This document shows positions 33,349 through 42,149 of a stretch of DNA of 64,000 nucleotides, piece by piece. Made by a program: the position numbers and the translations under genes. Below the pieces are notes generated by a model that was not told the DNA's origin, did no database searches, and worked only from the letters and a program-made list of their open reading frames with translations. The stretch spans positions 682,001-746,000 of the forward strand of contig JAWKVT010000001.1 in NCBI GenBank assembly GCA_041397865.1, written 5' to 3'. The stretch is from TMED27 sp041397865 (GTDB taxonomy: Bacteria; Pseudomonadota; Alphaproteobacteria; Micavibrionales; Micavibrionaceae). Within the stretch, counting starts at the first letter, position 1. Each line of letters starts with the position of its first letter.

Positions 33349-34353
33349 ATGGCAACCTTGGCAAAGAATATTATACAAAAGCGCTTGAAACGGCTTGCGG
33401 CCTTCGCGGCAATCGCATCCGTAGGCTTCTGCCTTGCCGCCACCGCGCTTCACGCCCAGCCTTTTGCGCCAAGCTCCTGCGACCCGCAATATTACGAATC
33501 TCTGGAAGCCAGAGCATGGCTGGAATCGCAGCGTGAAATCACCCAAAACCAAAACCTGATTCTAAAACCGGACAGCGTCCTCGAATACACCTGCTTCGAC
33601 AGCCTCCTCGGCGAACTTGTCAAAGATGCCGGTGCGCCGACAGGCCCGGATAAACTGTTTACCGCAACCGACCGCTGGAGCACCCCGCCCGCAGGCAATA
33701 TCGCCGCCTCTCTTACAAACCTTGTAGGGAAAACACTCGCAGCCTACGACGCAGCGGATTTCGACCACGACCTCCTCGGCGGCAGGGGCGGCGTCCCATA
33801 CGTCCTATCGGGCACCATCAGCAGCGGAAGCTACGCCTGCAACACTATGAACGAGGTCTGGAAAGTCGCAAAATGCATGGACTTTATCGACCAGCCAGCC
33901 CATGACGGCTTCTTCACCTTCGTTGAATATGCCAACGACCCCGACAAGCGCGCCCTGCCTTCAACCTGCCCGAACAAAGGCCCCTACGAAGCCGCCATAA
34001 AATTAGCCGTTGTCAACGCTTCCACCCACTGGCACGAAGACGACCTGCATACCTACTTCGACTATATCTACCCCCCCTCAGGTGGGAATGCCTGCGGCGG
34101 AAGCGCCGGCGGCCCGAACCATTCAATGATCGAAACCGGCCTGATCGTTGAATCCACCACGGAGGAAAACAGCGGCGTCACCCGCTACGCCGAAACAATC
34201 TGCGTCGTGCCCGGCTGCTATTTCGTTCCCACGGCAGACTATCCCTCAACACCTTCAGGCGGCTCATCCTCAACCGTCCCCAGCGGCGGCTTTGACCATA
34301 ACGTTGATCAGGCCGGAAAATGCTGCCCCTTTGGTTCAACATCATGCCCTTAA
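33349..34353 (+). CDS. Secreted cysteine-containing protein, paralogue B
   Basis: 334 residues, with a hydrophobic N-terminal segment preceded by basic residues (KRLKRLAAFAAIASVGFCLA, cleavage near LHA/QP). It is paralogous to the gene before: CDPQYYESLEARAWLESQRE, NLILKPDSVLEYTCFDS, HDLLGGRGG, YACNTMNEVWKVAKCMDF and a closing VPGCYFVPT parallel that protein's NPACFFDHG. The end contains GGSSSTVPSGGFDHNVDQAG and CCPFGSTSCP. ATG 33349 follows GAGAG. Function unknown; an extracellular or outer-membrane location is inferred. Confidence 0.7.
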   Translation: MATLAKNIIQKRLKRLAAFAAIASVGFCLAATALHAQPFAPSSCDPQYYESLEARAWLESQREITQNQNLILKPDSVLEYTCFDSLLGELVKDAGAPTGPDKLFTATDRWSTPPAGNIAASLTNLVGKTLAAYDAADFDHDLLGGRGGVPYVLSGTISSGSYACNTMNEVWKVAKCMDFIDQPAHDGFFTFVEYANDPDKRALPSTCPNKGPYEAAIKLAVVNASTHWHEDDLHTYFDYIYPPSGGNACGGSAGGPNHSMIETGLIVESTTEENSGVTRYAETICVVPGCYFVPTADYPSTPSGGSSSTVPSGGFDHNVDQAGKCCPFGSTSCP

Positions 34354-34379
34354 GGGTCTGTAGACCCGCCGTTTACCCT

Positions 34380-34736
34380 TTAATGTAAAATATCCTTAAG
34401 ATATTTCTTAAGGTCACGCGCACCGGGTTTAAGCGCCGCATATTTCAAAACCGTTTCCAGATTCTTTTTGCGGTCAATCACAACCATATCATCCTCACAA
34501 CTCTCGCCCTGAACCGGCGATTTCGTCTTCTCCACAACCTTTACCGTCGGCTTTACGTCCGGCTCACCCTGCCTGGTGCCCCCCTCCTTGTCCCTTGCCC
34601 CCTTGGCAACCAATTGCCGCACAGCCTCCAGTAACGCAGGATGCTCTTTTTCAAAATGCCGCCGCGTTTTACGTAGCTCGGCAAGCGCCTCCTTACGCAG
34701 CTTCTCGGTCTTTCGCTTGTCTTTAATCCGCTTCAT
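34380..34736 (-). CDS. Small charged unknown protein (118 residues)
   Basis: ATG 34736 (MKRIKDKRKTEKL); the frame starts slightly earlier at a TTG. The first 60 residues are strongly basic and helical (EKLRKEALAELRKTRRHFEK), a Lys/Glu linker follows, and the end reads CEDDMVVIDRKKNLETVLKY, then KPGARDLKKYLKDIL. Coiled-coil or nucleic-acid binding is possible from composition only. It is convergent with the secreted paralogue and divergent from waaA. Confidence 0.55.
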   Translation of the reverse strand: MKRIKDKRKTEKLRKEALAELRKTRRHFEKEHPALLEAVRQLVAKGARDKEGGTRQGEPDVKPTVKVVEKTKSPVQGESCEDDMVVIDRKKNLETVLKYAALKPGARDLKKYLKDILH

Positions 34737-34798
34737 CCTGTAAAACAATCTTGCCCAAAGGGCCGTTAGCCGCTTATATATAGTCCACTTAAAGGCTC

Positions 34799-34807
34799 TG
34801 CTATAAT
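34799..34807 (+). promoter_or_regulatory. Extended -10 promoter for the waaA operon
   Basis: TGCTATAAT forms an extended -10 element (TGnTATAAT) 32 bases before the waaA ATG. No good -35 is seen, as expected for this promoter type. Confidence 0.5.
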
Positions 34808-34839
34808 ACTAACACACACGGCCACTTGAACGAAAAGCT

Positions 34840-36135
34840 ATGATGCTTCAGATTTATAAATTTACAATGCGGGCCGGAGAGCCAATTCTCCGAAAAACCC
34901 TGCTAAAGCGCCAGAAAGCCGGTAAGGAAAGCCCCTCACGCCTTGATGAACGCCGCGGCCTCCCCGGACGCAGCCGCCCCGACGGAGCCCTTGTCTGGGT
35001 TCACGCCGCCAGCGTAGGAGAAGCGCAATCAGCGCTCATTCTGATTAAAACGCTCTTAAGCCGCTCCAAAGAAACAAGCATCCTTGTCACCACGGGCACC
35101 CTGACCTCCGCAAACATGATGGAAAAAAACCTCCCCGAAGGCGCTTTCCACCAATTCTACCCCCTCGACCACCCCGAATGGGTCGATACTTTTCTCAACC
35201 ACTGGCAACCCGACCTGATCTTATGGATGGAATCCGAACTCTGGCCGAATATGCTCTCCTCAATCCGCAAGCGCAACATCCCCGCCCTGCTAATCAACGC
35301 CCGTATATCACCGCAATCCTTCAAACGATGGAGCCTTTTCAAAAACGCCGCGCAAAATATTCTGCAAACCTTCTCCCACATTTTATGCCAGACACACGAC
35401 GACGCCCGGCTTTACGCAAAACTCGGCGCAAAAAATATTTGCGTCACCGATAACATTAAATACAACGCCGCCCCCCTGCCTGTATCTGAACAAGATTTAA
35501 AAGCCCTCAACGCCGCGCTGAAGAACAGACCGCGCTGGGTTTACGCCAGCACCCACGCCAGCGAAGAACTCATCGCGGCGCGCATTCATACACGCCTCAA
35601 AGAAACATTTCCCGATTTAATCACCATCATCGCACCGCGCCACCCCGCCCGCCGCAACGATATCGCGCAGGATCTAAAAGCCCTGCCTCTCAACATCCGC
35701 TTTCGCGGAGAAGAAAAAGCCCTTCCCGAAACAGAAACAGATATCTATATCGCCGATACAATGGGCGAGCTTGGCCTGCTCTACCGCAGCACACCTATAG
35801 CCGTAATCGGACGTTCCTTAAGCGATGACGGCGGCGGCGGCCATAACCCGATCGAAGCCGCGCAGCTAAACTGCTTCGTCCTGTACGGACCGCATGTCCA
35901 GAATTTACAGGAAATTTTCGACCAGATGAACGAAGCCGGTGCCGCCCTGCGCGCAGCCGGCGAAGGCGAACTAACCGAACATTTATACGATCTTCTCAGC
36001 GACAAATCCGCTTGCGATGAACTCAGGCAAACTGCATTTGAGTTCGCCAAAAAGAAGGAAAATGTTCTCGATACCGTCCTCGACATTCTCCGCCCCTATC
36101 TGGAAACCCTTGAAAGCGGCAGGAAAGCTTCATGA
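34840..36135 (+). CDS. waaA: 3-deoxy-D-manno-octulosonic acid (Kdo) transferase
   Basis: Adds Kdo from CMP-Kdo to lipid IVA in the inner leaflet of the inner membrane. 431 residues: N-terminal hydrophobic and basic segment, the acceptor-site HAASVGEAQSA, ILVTTGTLTSA, FHQFYPLDHPEWV, WMESELWPNML, VYASTHASEE, APRHPAR and the CMP-Kdo-binding GRSLSDDGGGGHNPIEAA. It is the first gene of waaA-lpxK-lpxL-gor, overlapping lpxK by four bases. Confidence 0.95.
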   Translation: MMLQIYKFTMRAGEPILRKTLLKRQKAGKESPSRLDERRGLPGRSRPDGALVWVHAASVGEAQSALILIKTLLSRSKETSILVTTGTLTSANMMEKNLPEGAFHQFYPLDHPEWVDTFLNHWQPDLILWMESELWPNMLSSIRKRNIPALLINARISPQSFKRWSLFKNAAQNILQTFSHILCQTHDDARLYAKLGAKNICVTDNIKYNAAPLPVSEQDLKALNAALKNRPRWVYASTHASEELIAARIHTRLKETFPDLITIIAPRHPARRNDIAQDLKALPLNIRFRGEEKALPETETDIYIADTMGELGLLYRSTPIAVIGRSLSDDGGGGHNPIEAAQLNCFVLYGPHVQNLQEIFDQMNEAGAALRAAGEGELTEHLYDLLSDKSACDELRQTAFEFAKKKENVLDTVLDILRPYLETLESGRKAS

Positions 36136-37133
36136 CACTCAAAACACCGCATTTCTGGTACAGAAAACCCGCCGGATCCCCGCACCTGCTTGAATATCTG
36201 CTGACTCCTTTCTCCAAAGTTTATCAGCTCCTCTATACGCTCGATCAATCCATACACAAACCCTATAAAGCCAAAATCCCCGTTATTTGCATCGGCAATA
36301 TCGTAGCCGGCGGCACCGGAAAAACACCAACGGCAATCGCCCTGCTTAAACTTGTCAAAAGCAAAAATCTCGCAAAAAAGCCCGTCTTCCTCATTCGCGG
36401 CTACGGCGGCGCGGAAACCGGTCCCCTCATCGTCAACCCCGGCATTCACACCTCATGGGATGTCGGCGATGAAGCCCTGATCCTCGCCAAACACGCCCCC
36501 ACCATCGTCGGCGCAGACCGCGCGGAAAGCGCAAAAATCGCCATGCAGGAAAACGCAGACCTCATCATCATGGATGACGGCCTGCAAAACCCCGGCATCC
36601 ATAAAGACCTGCGCCTGGTCGTCATCAACGGAGAAATGGGTCTGGGCAACCTGAAAATGATGCCCGCCGGCCCCCTGCGCCAACCCCTTGAAGACGGAAC
36701 CGCCAACGCCAACGGCTTTATCTTTATCGGCAACGATGAAAACAACGTCATCAATATGCTCCCCGCCGGTAAACCCGTTACACACGCCACCCTCAAACCA
36801 GCCGCAAATCTGAACATCGACCCGCAAATCCCCTACCTCGCCTTTGCCGGTCTGGGTTATCCGGAAAAATTTTTCAACTTCCTCTCCCGCACCCTGAAAT
36901 TCAATATCGTCGAAACAATCGCCTTCAGCGATCACCACCCTTACGACGAAAACGACATTAAAACACTTCATACAAAAGCGGAAAAACACGGTGCCAAACT
37001 CATAACAACTGAAAAAGACTTCATGCGCCTGCCAAAACTCGAAGGCATAGAGGTTGAAATACTGCCCGTTGAAATGACATGGGACAACGAAGAAGACCTC
37101 CTGCCCCTGATTAAAACAGTGATTCACCCTTAG
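36132..37133 (+). CDS. lpxK: Tetraacyldisaccharide 4'-kinase LpxK
   Basis: Phosphorylates the lipid A disaccharide at the 4' position, making lipid IVA for WaaA. 333 residues: ICIGNIVAGGTGKTPTAIAL (Walker A), LIRGYGGAE, WDVGDEALILA, VGADRAESA, LIIMDDGLQNPGIHKDL (catalytic acidic site) and AFSDHHPYDENDI near the end. It overlaps waaA by four bases and is followed three bases later by lpxL, showing a compact lipid A operon. Confidence 0.95.
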   Translation: MTLKTPHFWYRKPAGSPHLLEYLLTPFSKVYQLLYTLDQSIHKPYKAKIPVICIGNIVAGGTGKTPTAIALLKLVKSKNLAKKPVFLIRGYGGAETGPLIVNPGIHTSWDVGDEALILAKHAPTIVGADRAESAKIAMQENADLIIMDDGLQNPGIHKDLRLVVINGEMGLGNLKMMPAGPLRQPLEDGTANANGFIFIGNDENNVINMLPAGKPVTHATLKPAANLNIDPQIPYLAFAGLGYPEKFFNFLSRTLKFNIVETIAFSDHHPYDENDIKTLHTKAEKHGAKLITTEKDFMRLPKLEGIEVEILPVEMTWDNEEDLLPLIKTVIHP

Positions 37134-37136
37134 AAG

Positions 37137-38048
37137 ATGAACAGCAACGCCGCCAAAAACATTCGCTACGGCCTTGAAGCCCTCGGGCTTTCCATCATGC
37201 TGCTTGTTTTTCGGCTCCTCCCGGCAAAAACCGCCTCAGATTTCGGCGGCTGGATTGGCCGCACAATAGGCCCGCACCTTGCCGCCTCCCGCAAGGCGCG
37301 GCGAAATCTGGAACGCGCCATGCCCGGCCTTGACGAACCCCGCAAAAACGAAGTCATTACAGAAATGTGGGACCATCTGGGCCGCATCATGGCCGAATAC
37401 CCCCACCTTGAATCCCTCTCCATAGATATCGAAATCATAGGCCGGGAAAACCTCGAGGCCGCGCTCAACAACCCCAAAGGCGCAATCTTTTTCGGCGCGC
37501 ATCTGGGCAACTGGGAAATCAACGCCCCGGCCATCCTCACCCAATGCGACACCCCCGTTGATATCAGCTACCGCGCGCCAAACAACCCCTGGGCCGATAA
37601 GCTCCTGATGAAAATGCGCGCCATGGGCGGGCAAATCACCGCCCACGCAAAATCCCGTCAGGGTGGAAAAAGCATGATGGACACAATCAGGGAAGGCGGC
37701 TCCCTCGGCATCCTGATCGACCAGAAATACAATCAGGGCATCCCCGTCCCCTTCTTCGGCATAAAAGCCATGACAAACCCGTTTTTCGTCCAGCTTGCGC
37801 AAAAATACGGCTGCGCCCTTGTGCCGATCCGCAACCGCCGCCTTGACGGCGCAACCTTTAGCCTTAGTGTTTATAAACCCGTTGAAGTTTTCAACGCAGA
37901 CGGCACCCCCCGGCCACCGGAAGATGTCATCGCCGAGGCCCACAGCCTGCTCGAAAACTTCATCAGGGAAGCCCCCAGCCAATGGCTGTGGCTGCATAGG
38001 CGCTGGCCCGGCGGCCCGAAAGATAAGGACAAGGAGCAACAAGAATGA
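37137..38048 (+). CDS. lpxL: Lipid A lauroyl/myristoyl acyltransferase (LpxL/HtrB family)
   Basis: Adds a secondary acyl chain to Kdo2-lipid IVA at the inner membrane. 303 residues: N-terminal TM segment (LGLSIMLLVFRLLPA), AASRKARRNLERAMPGL, the catalytic FFGAHLGNWEINAP (His and Glu of H-x4-E), YRAPNNPWAD, LIDQKYNQGIPVPFFG and PSQWLWLHRRWP. Whether the chain is C12 or C14 cannot be told. It overlaps gor by four bases. Confidence 0.92.
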   Translation: MNSNAAKNIRYGLEALGLSIMLLVFRLLPAKTASDFGGWIGRTIGPHLAASRKARRNLERAMPGLDEPRKNEVITEMWDHLGRIMAEYPHLESLSIDIEIIGRENLEAALNNPKGAIFFGAHLGNWEINAPAILTQCDTPVDISYRAPNNPWADKLLMKMRAMGGQITAHAKSRQGGKSMMDTIREGGSLGILIDQKYNQGIPVPFFGIKAMTNPFFVQLAQKYGCALVPIRNRRLDGATFSLSVYKPVEVFNADGTPRPPEDVIAEAHSLLENFIREAPSQWLWLHRRWPGGPKDKDKEQQE

Positions 38049-39403
38049 GCAAACAACACTACGACTACTTCGTAATCGGCGCAGGCTCCGGCGGTGTGCG
38101 CTCCGCCCGCATCGCCGCCACACATGGCGCAAAAGTCGCAATCGCCGAAGGTTCCAACCTTGGCGGCACATGCGTCAATCTCGGCTGTATCCCCAAAAAG
38201 CTTCTGGCCTATGGTGCAGATTACGGCTACCACATGGAAGACGCCCGCGGCTTCGGCTGGAACATCCCCGAAAACATCACGCTCGACTGGCCAAAACTCA
38301 TCGAAAACAAAAACAAAGAAATCAGCCGCTTAAACGGTATTTACAAGAGTTTACTTGAAACCGCCGGGGTTGAACTCTTTAACGGCTACGCCGCTTTTGA
38401 AGATGCCAATACCCTGTCCGTCAACGGCCAGCACGTCAGCGCCGATAAAATCCTGATCGCCGTCGGCGGCACCCCGCGCCGCCCGAAATGCGAAGGCGCT
38501 TCCTTAATGGCCACATCCGACGATGTGTTTCACTGGCCCCGCAAACCCGAAAACGTCGTGATACAGGGCGGCGGCTATATCGCTGTTGAATTCGCCCACA
38601 TCTTCCACGGCCTTGGTGCGCACGTTACTCTGCTCTACCGAGGTGAACTTTTTCTACGCGGTTTTGACCGCGATATCGCCGCTGCGCTGGCCGAAGAAAT
38701 GCGCAAATCCGGTATAGATCTGCGCTTTAACACCGATGTGGCCAAAGTTGAACAAAACGGCAATCAATACACCGTCCACACAAACACCGGCGAAACCCTC
38801 AAATGCGACCTTCCCATCACTGCCATTGGCCGCAATCCAAACATCGAAAAACTAAACCTCGATAACGCCGGAATCTCTCTGGCTCCAAACGGGCAAATCG
38901 CCATCAACGAAAACTACCAGACCTCCGCCGCTCATATCTATGCGCTTGGCGACGTTGCCAATAACACCCCCCTAACCCCCGTAGCCATACAGGAAGGCCA
39001 CGTCCTCGCCGACCGCCTCTTCGGAAACATGCCAGAACGCGCCGTAAACTACGACAATATCGCCACAGCGGTCTTTTCAGCCCCGCCGATCGGCACCGTA
39101 GGGCTGAGCGAAGAAGCTGCGCGTGAGCAGGGTTTTGAACCCCATATTTATGAATCCGGCTTCCAGCCTCTCAAACACAAACTCTCTGGCCGAAACGAAA
39201 AAACGCTGATGAAACTCGTCGTTGACGCCAAAACCGACAAAGTTTTAGGTGCGCATATGATGGGGATGGATGCTCCCGAAGTCATTCAGGGCATCGCCAT
39301 TGCTATGAATATGGGGGCAACCAAGGCCGACTTTGACCGCACAATGGCCGTTCATCCGACCTCTGCCGAAGAATTCGTCCTCATGCGCACTCGCAAAAGC
39401 TGA
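38045..39403 (+). CDS. gor: Glutathione-disulfide reductase
   Basis: FAD- and NADPH-dependent reduction of glutathione disulfide. 452 residues: VIGAGSGGVRSARIAATHG, the redox-active disulfide GGTCVNLGCIPKKLL, VIQGGGYIAVEFAHIFHGLG (NADPH domain), AIGRNPNIEKL, YALGDVANNTPLTPVAI and the C-terminal HPTSAEEFVLM, whose His-Glu pair belongs to the partner's active site. The lack of a longer C-terminal Cys tail separates it from thioredoxin reductases. It is translationally coupled to lpxL by ATGA. Confidence 0.95.
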   Translation: MSKQHYDYFVIGAGSGGVRSARIAATHGAKVAIAEGSNLGGTCVNLGCIPKKLLAYGADYGYHMEDARGFGWNIPENITLDWPKLIENKNKEISRLNGIYKSLLETAGVELFNGYAAFEDANTLSVNGQHVSADKILIAVGGTPRRPKCEGASLMATSDDVFHWPRKPENVVIQGGGYIAVEFAHIFHGLGAHVTLLYRGELFLRGFDRDIAAALAEEMRKSGIDLRFNTDVAKVEQNGNQYTVHTNTGETLKCDLPITAIGRNPNIEKLNLDNAGISLAPNGQIAINENYQTSAAHIYALGDVANNTPLTPVAIQEGHVLADRLFGNMPERAVNYDNIATAVFSAPPIGTVGLSEEAAREQGFEPHIYESGFQPLKHKLSGRNEKTLMKLVVDAKTDKVLGAHMMGMDAPEVIQGIAIAMNMGATKADFDRTMAVHPTSAEEFVLMRTRKS

Positions 39404-39418
39404 AATCTAAGTCCGGCC

Positions 39419-40579
39419 TCAATTAATCGTTTTGGAACGGCCCTCTTCACTGCCCGCGCCCAGAATAAAATCCGTATGCTGCGGCGTGGGAAAAGCTTCA
39501 TCCCCCGCCCGTTCAGCTTCCTCGGCCAGCGCATAAATCCGCGCCATATTCGCTGCAAACAGCTTTTGCCCCGCATCCGACAAAAACCGGCGCTGGCAAA
39601 CCTTATCAAGAAAATCAAGAACATGCGACGGACGCGCACTCCCCCCGCCTATCTCTTCCATCAAAATACATGTTTCATATTGCGTCACCGCATAATCCAC
39701 CCCCGCAGACGTAGCAATATCCGCCTCCTGCAACAAACACGCCATCAGCGTCAACATGGCGTCATCCTCAAGCATCGCCCAATCATCCGACAGGTTCAGC
39801 GTCGAATACTGCTTATTCTCCCCAAGAAAATGAAACCGGTATGCCGCTTTCATCTGGTGCATCGGGTTTGTCACATTCCCCAGTGGCGTCACATCCGTCG
39901 TCAAAATAATCGTTTTCAATGCCTCCAAAACGATCTCCCCGGCACCGGCAGCGCGCAAATACGGCACAGCAAAATCAAAAGACTGGCGTTCCAGCCGCCC
40001 GGAATAAAACACGCCCTTAACCGTATTACCCAAACCGTCATGGCCAAGATCGTGAATACACCCGCCAATCAGCAACAGCGCAATCTGCTCCTTACTCAAA
40101 GCCCGCACCGTACCGCCGTAAATACTGTTATGAACCGATATCAGCCGGATAAGCTGCAATAAAACCTTTTTAAAATGCGCATTGTTATGATACGGAAGAT
40201 CGTTCTCAACATCCCCCAAAACCGCCGCCATCAGCAATATCTGCACATAATCGGGGCTAGCGATATCAAACTCTTCACACGCCGCCACAACCAGAGAAAC
40301 CAAAGACGGCGCTTGCCCCATAACATACCAGCTCCGCAAATAAGCCGCCAACTCCTCCGTTTGCCCCCCTGCTTTTTGATGCGTTGAAAAAATAAAGTCG
40401 CACTTCCCGATGGCCTTAACATCCTTTTCCAGCGTTCGTAACACCCGATCCAGCGCCCCTTCCACATCTTCAGGTCCGCCCCACTCATCCGCGCTCACCC
40501 CGCCAATAACGGGCTTCAACGCTTGAAGCAGCTTTCTCCAGTCAGGACGCGAAGATTGGGAACCGAAAATATTCAACAT
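39419..40579 (-). CDS. HD-type protein resembling eukaryotic 3',5'-cyclic nucleotide phosphodiesterases
   Basis: 386 residues. The metal-site pattern is that of class I (eukaryote-type) PDEs: LPYHNNAHFKKV (residues 128-139; Y-H-N-x-x-H), GGCIHDLGHDGLGN (172-185; HD-x-x-HDG), ILTTDVTPLG (225-234), and the late metal Asp in LLQEADIATSAG (D287). This suggests hydrolysis of cAMP, cGMP or a related nucleotide. The N-terminal ~100 residues are unlike known regulatory modules, and no cyclase is in the window. No signal peptide, so cytoplasmic. It is convergent with gor. Motif assignment is confident; the substrate is not. Confidence 0.8.
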   Translation of the reverse strand: MLNIFGSQSSRPDWRKLLQALKPVIGGVSADEWGGPEDVEGALDRVLRTLEKDVKAIGKCDFIFSTHQKAGGQTEELAAYLRSWYVMGQAPSLVSLVVAACEEFDIASPDYVQILLMAAVLGDVENDLPYHNNAHFKKVLLQLIRLISVHNSIYGGTVRALSKEQIALLLIGGCIHDLGHDGLGNTVKGVFYSGRLERQSFDFAVPYLRAAGAGEIVLEALKTIILTTDVTPLGNVTNPMHQMKAAYRFHFLGENKQYSTLNLSDDWAMLEDDAMLTLMACLLQEADIATSAGVDYAVTQYETCILMEEIGGGSARPSHVLDFLDKVCQRRFLSDAGQKLFAANMARIYALAEEAERAGDEAFPTPQHTDFILGAGSEEGRSKTIN

Positions 40580-40700
40580 GAAGGATTTTTACTCGAAAAA
40601 CATTAAGACAAAAGCAGATATAACACCCTTTTATTTTATGCCTTTTTACCCTCTTTGTAAAAACATAAAACTTCGAATTTTACCAAAATGCAGTTTAGCT

Positions 40701-40729
40701 TTGCGCTATCCCGCGCTTTCCTTTATAAA
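40701..40729 (+). promoter_or_regulatory. Promoter for the class II DAHP synthase gene
   Basis: TTGCGC (40701-40706) and TATAAA (40724-40729) are separated by 17 bases, about 28 bases upstream of the ATG at 40757. A GGAG site sits 8 bases before the start. Confidence 0.5.
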
Positions 40730-40756
40730 TTTCATCCTTAAATATGGAGCTTTATA

Positions 40757-42148
40757 ATGTCGCAACAATGGACACCCGATAGCTGGCGCACAAAACCGGT
40801 AAAACAAATGCCGGAATATGACGATCCGCAGGCTTTACAGGCTGTTGAAAAGGAACTGGCCGCCCTGCCCCCGCTCGTCTTTGCCGGGGAAGCACGGAGT
40901 CTGCAAAAAAAACTGGGCGATGTGGCTCTGGGCAACGCTTTTCTGCTGCAAGGCGGGGATTGCGCCGAAAGCTTCGCCGAGTTCAGCGCCAATAAAATCC
41001 GCGACACGTTCCGTGTTCTGCTGCAAATGGCTGTAACTTTGACCTATGGAGGCTCTCTGCCCGTTGTAAAAGTCGGGCGTGTCGCCGGGCAATTCGCCAA
41101 ACCCCGTTCCAGCGATATGGAAACACAAGGAGGCATCACCCTCCCAAGCTATCGCGGCGACAACATCAACGGATTTGACTTCACCGCCGAAGCCCGCACC
41201 CCCGACCCGCAACGCCTGATAAAAGCCTACCATCAGGCCGCTGCGACGCTGAACCTGCTGCGCGCTTTTTCCAAAGGCGGCTACGCCGACCTCAAGCGCG
41301 TACACGGCTGGAACCTTGATTTCGTCTCTGACAGCCCGCTGAAAGAACGCTACGAAGACCTCGCCCAGCGCATCGACGATGCCCTGCGCTTTATGGCCGC
41401 CTGCGGCATCACCTCCGAAACCGTACCCGGCCTGCGCCAAACCGATTTCTACACCTCGCACGAAGCCCTGCACCTGAATTACGAACAGGCCATGACCCGG
41501 CAGGACAGCCTGACCGGCGATTGGTACGACACCTCCGCGCACTTCCTGTGGATCGGTGCACGCACGCATCAGGAAGACCACGCCCAAATCGAATTCGTCA
41601 AAGGCATCAAAAACCCGCTGGGCATGAAATGCTCTCCGGATCTCCAGCCGGACGAACTTATCCGTCTGGTCGATGTCCTGAACCCGGAAAACACGCCGGG
41701 CCGCCTGACCCTGATCGCCCGCATGGGCCATGAGCAAGTCGAAGAAAAACTCGCCCCGCTGGTCCGCAAAATTAAAAGCGAAGGCCGCCACGTCGTTTGG
41801 TCCTGCGACCCCATGCACGGCAACACCTATAAATCCGGCAGCGGCTACAAAACCCGGAACTTCGAACATATCCTGGCCGAGGTTAAAGGCTTCTTCGCCG
41901 TCCATCAGGCCGAGGGCACACACCCCGGCGGCGTACATTTTGAAATGACCGGAGAAAACGTCACCGAATGCGTCGGCGGCGCCGATGACCTGCGCGACGA
42001 AGACCTCTCCAGCCGTTATCACACCGCATGCGACCCGCGCCTGAACGCTAATCAGGCCCTCGAACTGGCTTTCCTGATTGCCGATGAGCTAAAAACCGCC
42101 CGGCGCGACAACATATTACAATCGCCGGGTACCACAGCCGCAGAATAA
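40757..42148 (+). CDS. aroF: 3-deoxy-7-phosphoheptulonate synthase, class II
   Basis: First step of the shikimate pathway, joining phosphoenolpyruvate and erythrose 4-phosphate. 463 residues of the plant/AroA-II type: WTPDSWRTKPVKQMPEY, LQGGDCAESFAEF (metal-binding Cys), GRVAGQFAKPRSS, SYRGDNINGF, HVVWSCDPMHGNTYKSG and ARMGHEQVEEKL. It is followed two bases later by nadE. Gene naming for this class varies. Confidence 0.94.
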   Translation: MSQQWTPDSWRTKPVKQMPEYDDPQALQAVEKELAALPPLVFAGEARSLQKKLGDVALGNAFLLQGGDCAESFAEFSANKIRDTFRVLLQMAVTLTYGGSLPVVKVGRVAGQFAKPRSSDMETQGGITLPSYRGDNINGFDFTAEARTPDPQRLIKAYHQAAATLNLLRAFSKGGYADLKRVHGWNLDFVSDSPLKERYEDLAQRIDDALRFMAACGITSETVPGLRQTDFYTSHEALHLNYEQAMTRQDSLTGDWYDTSAHFLWIGARTHQEDHAQIEFVKGIKNPLGMKCSPDLQPDELIRLVDVLNPENTPGRLTLIARMGHEQVEEKLAPLVRKIKSEGRHVVWSCDPMHGNTYKSGSGYKTRNFEHILAEVKGFFAVHQAEGTHPGGVHFEMTGENVTECVGGADDLRDEDLSSRYHTACDPRLNANQALELAFLIADELKTARRDNILQSPGTTAAE

Positions 42149-42149
42149 C

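Noticed and set aside
36453..38171. Long minus-strand frames opposite lpxK and lpxL
   Set aside because: They are antisense to well-supported lipid A genes and have no start sites or family motifs.
40835..42022. 395-residue frame on the minus strand opposite the DAHP synthase gene
   Set aside because: It is a shadow of a strongly supported gene; its residues are Gly/Ala/Val/Phe-rich antisense composition with no motif.
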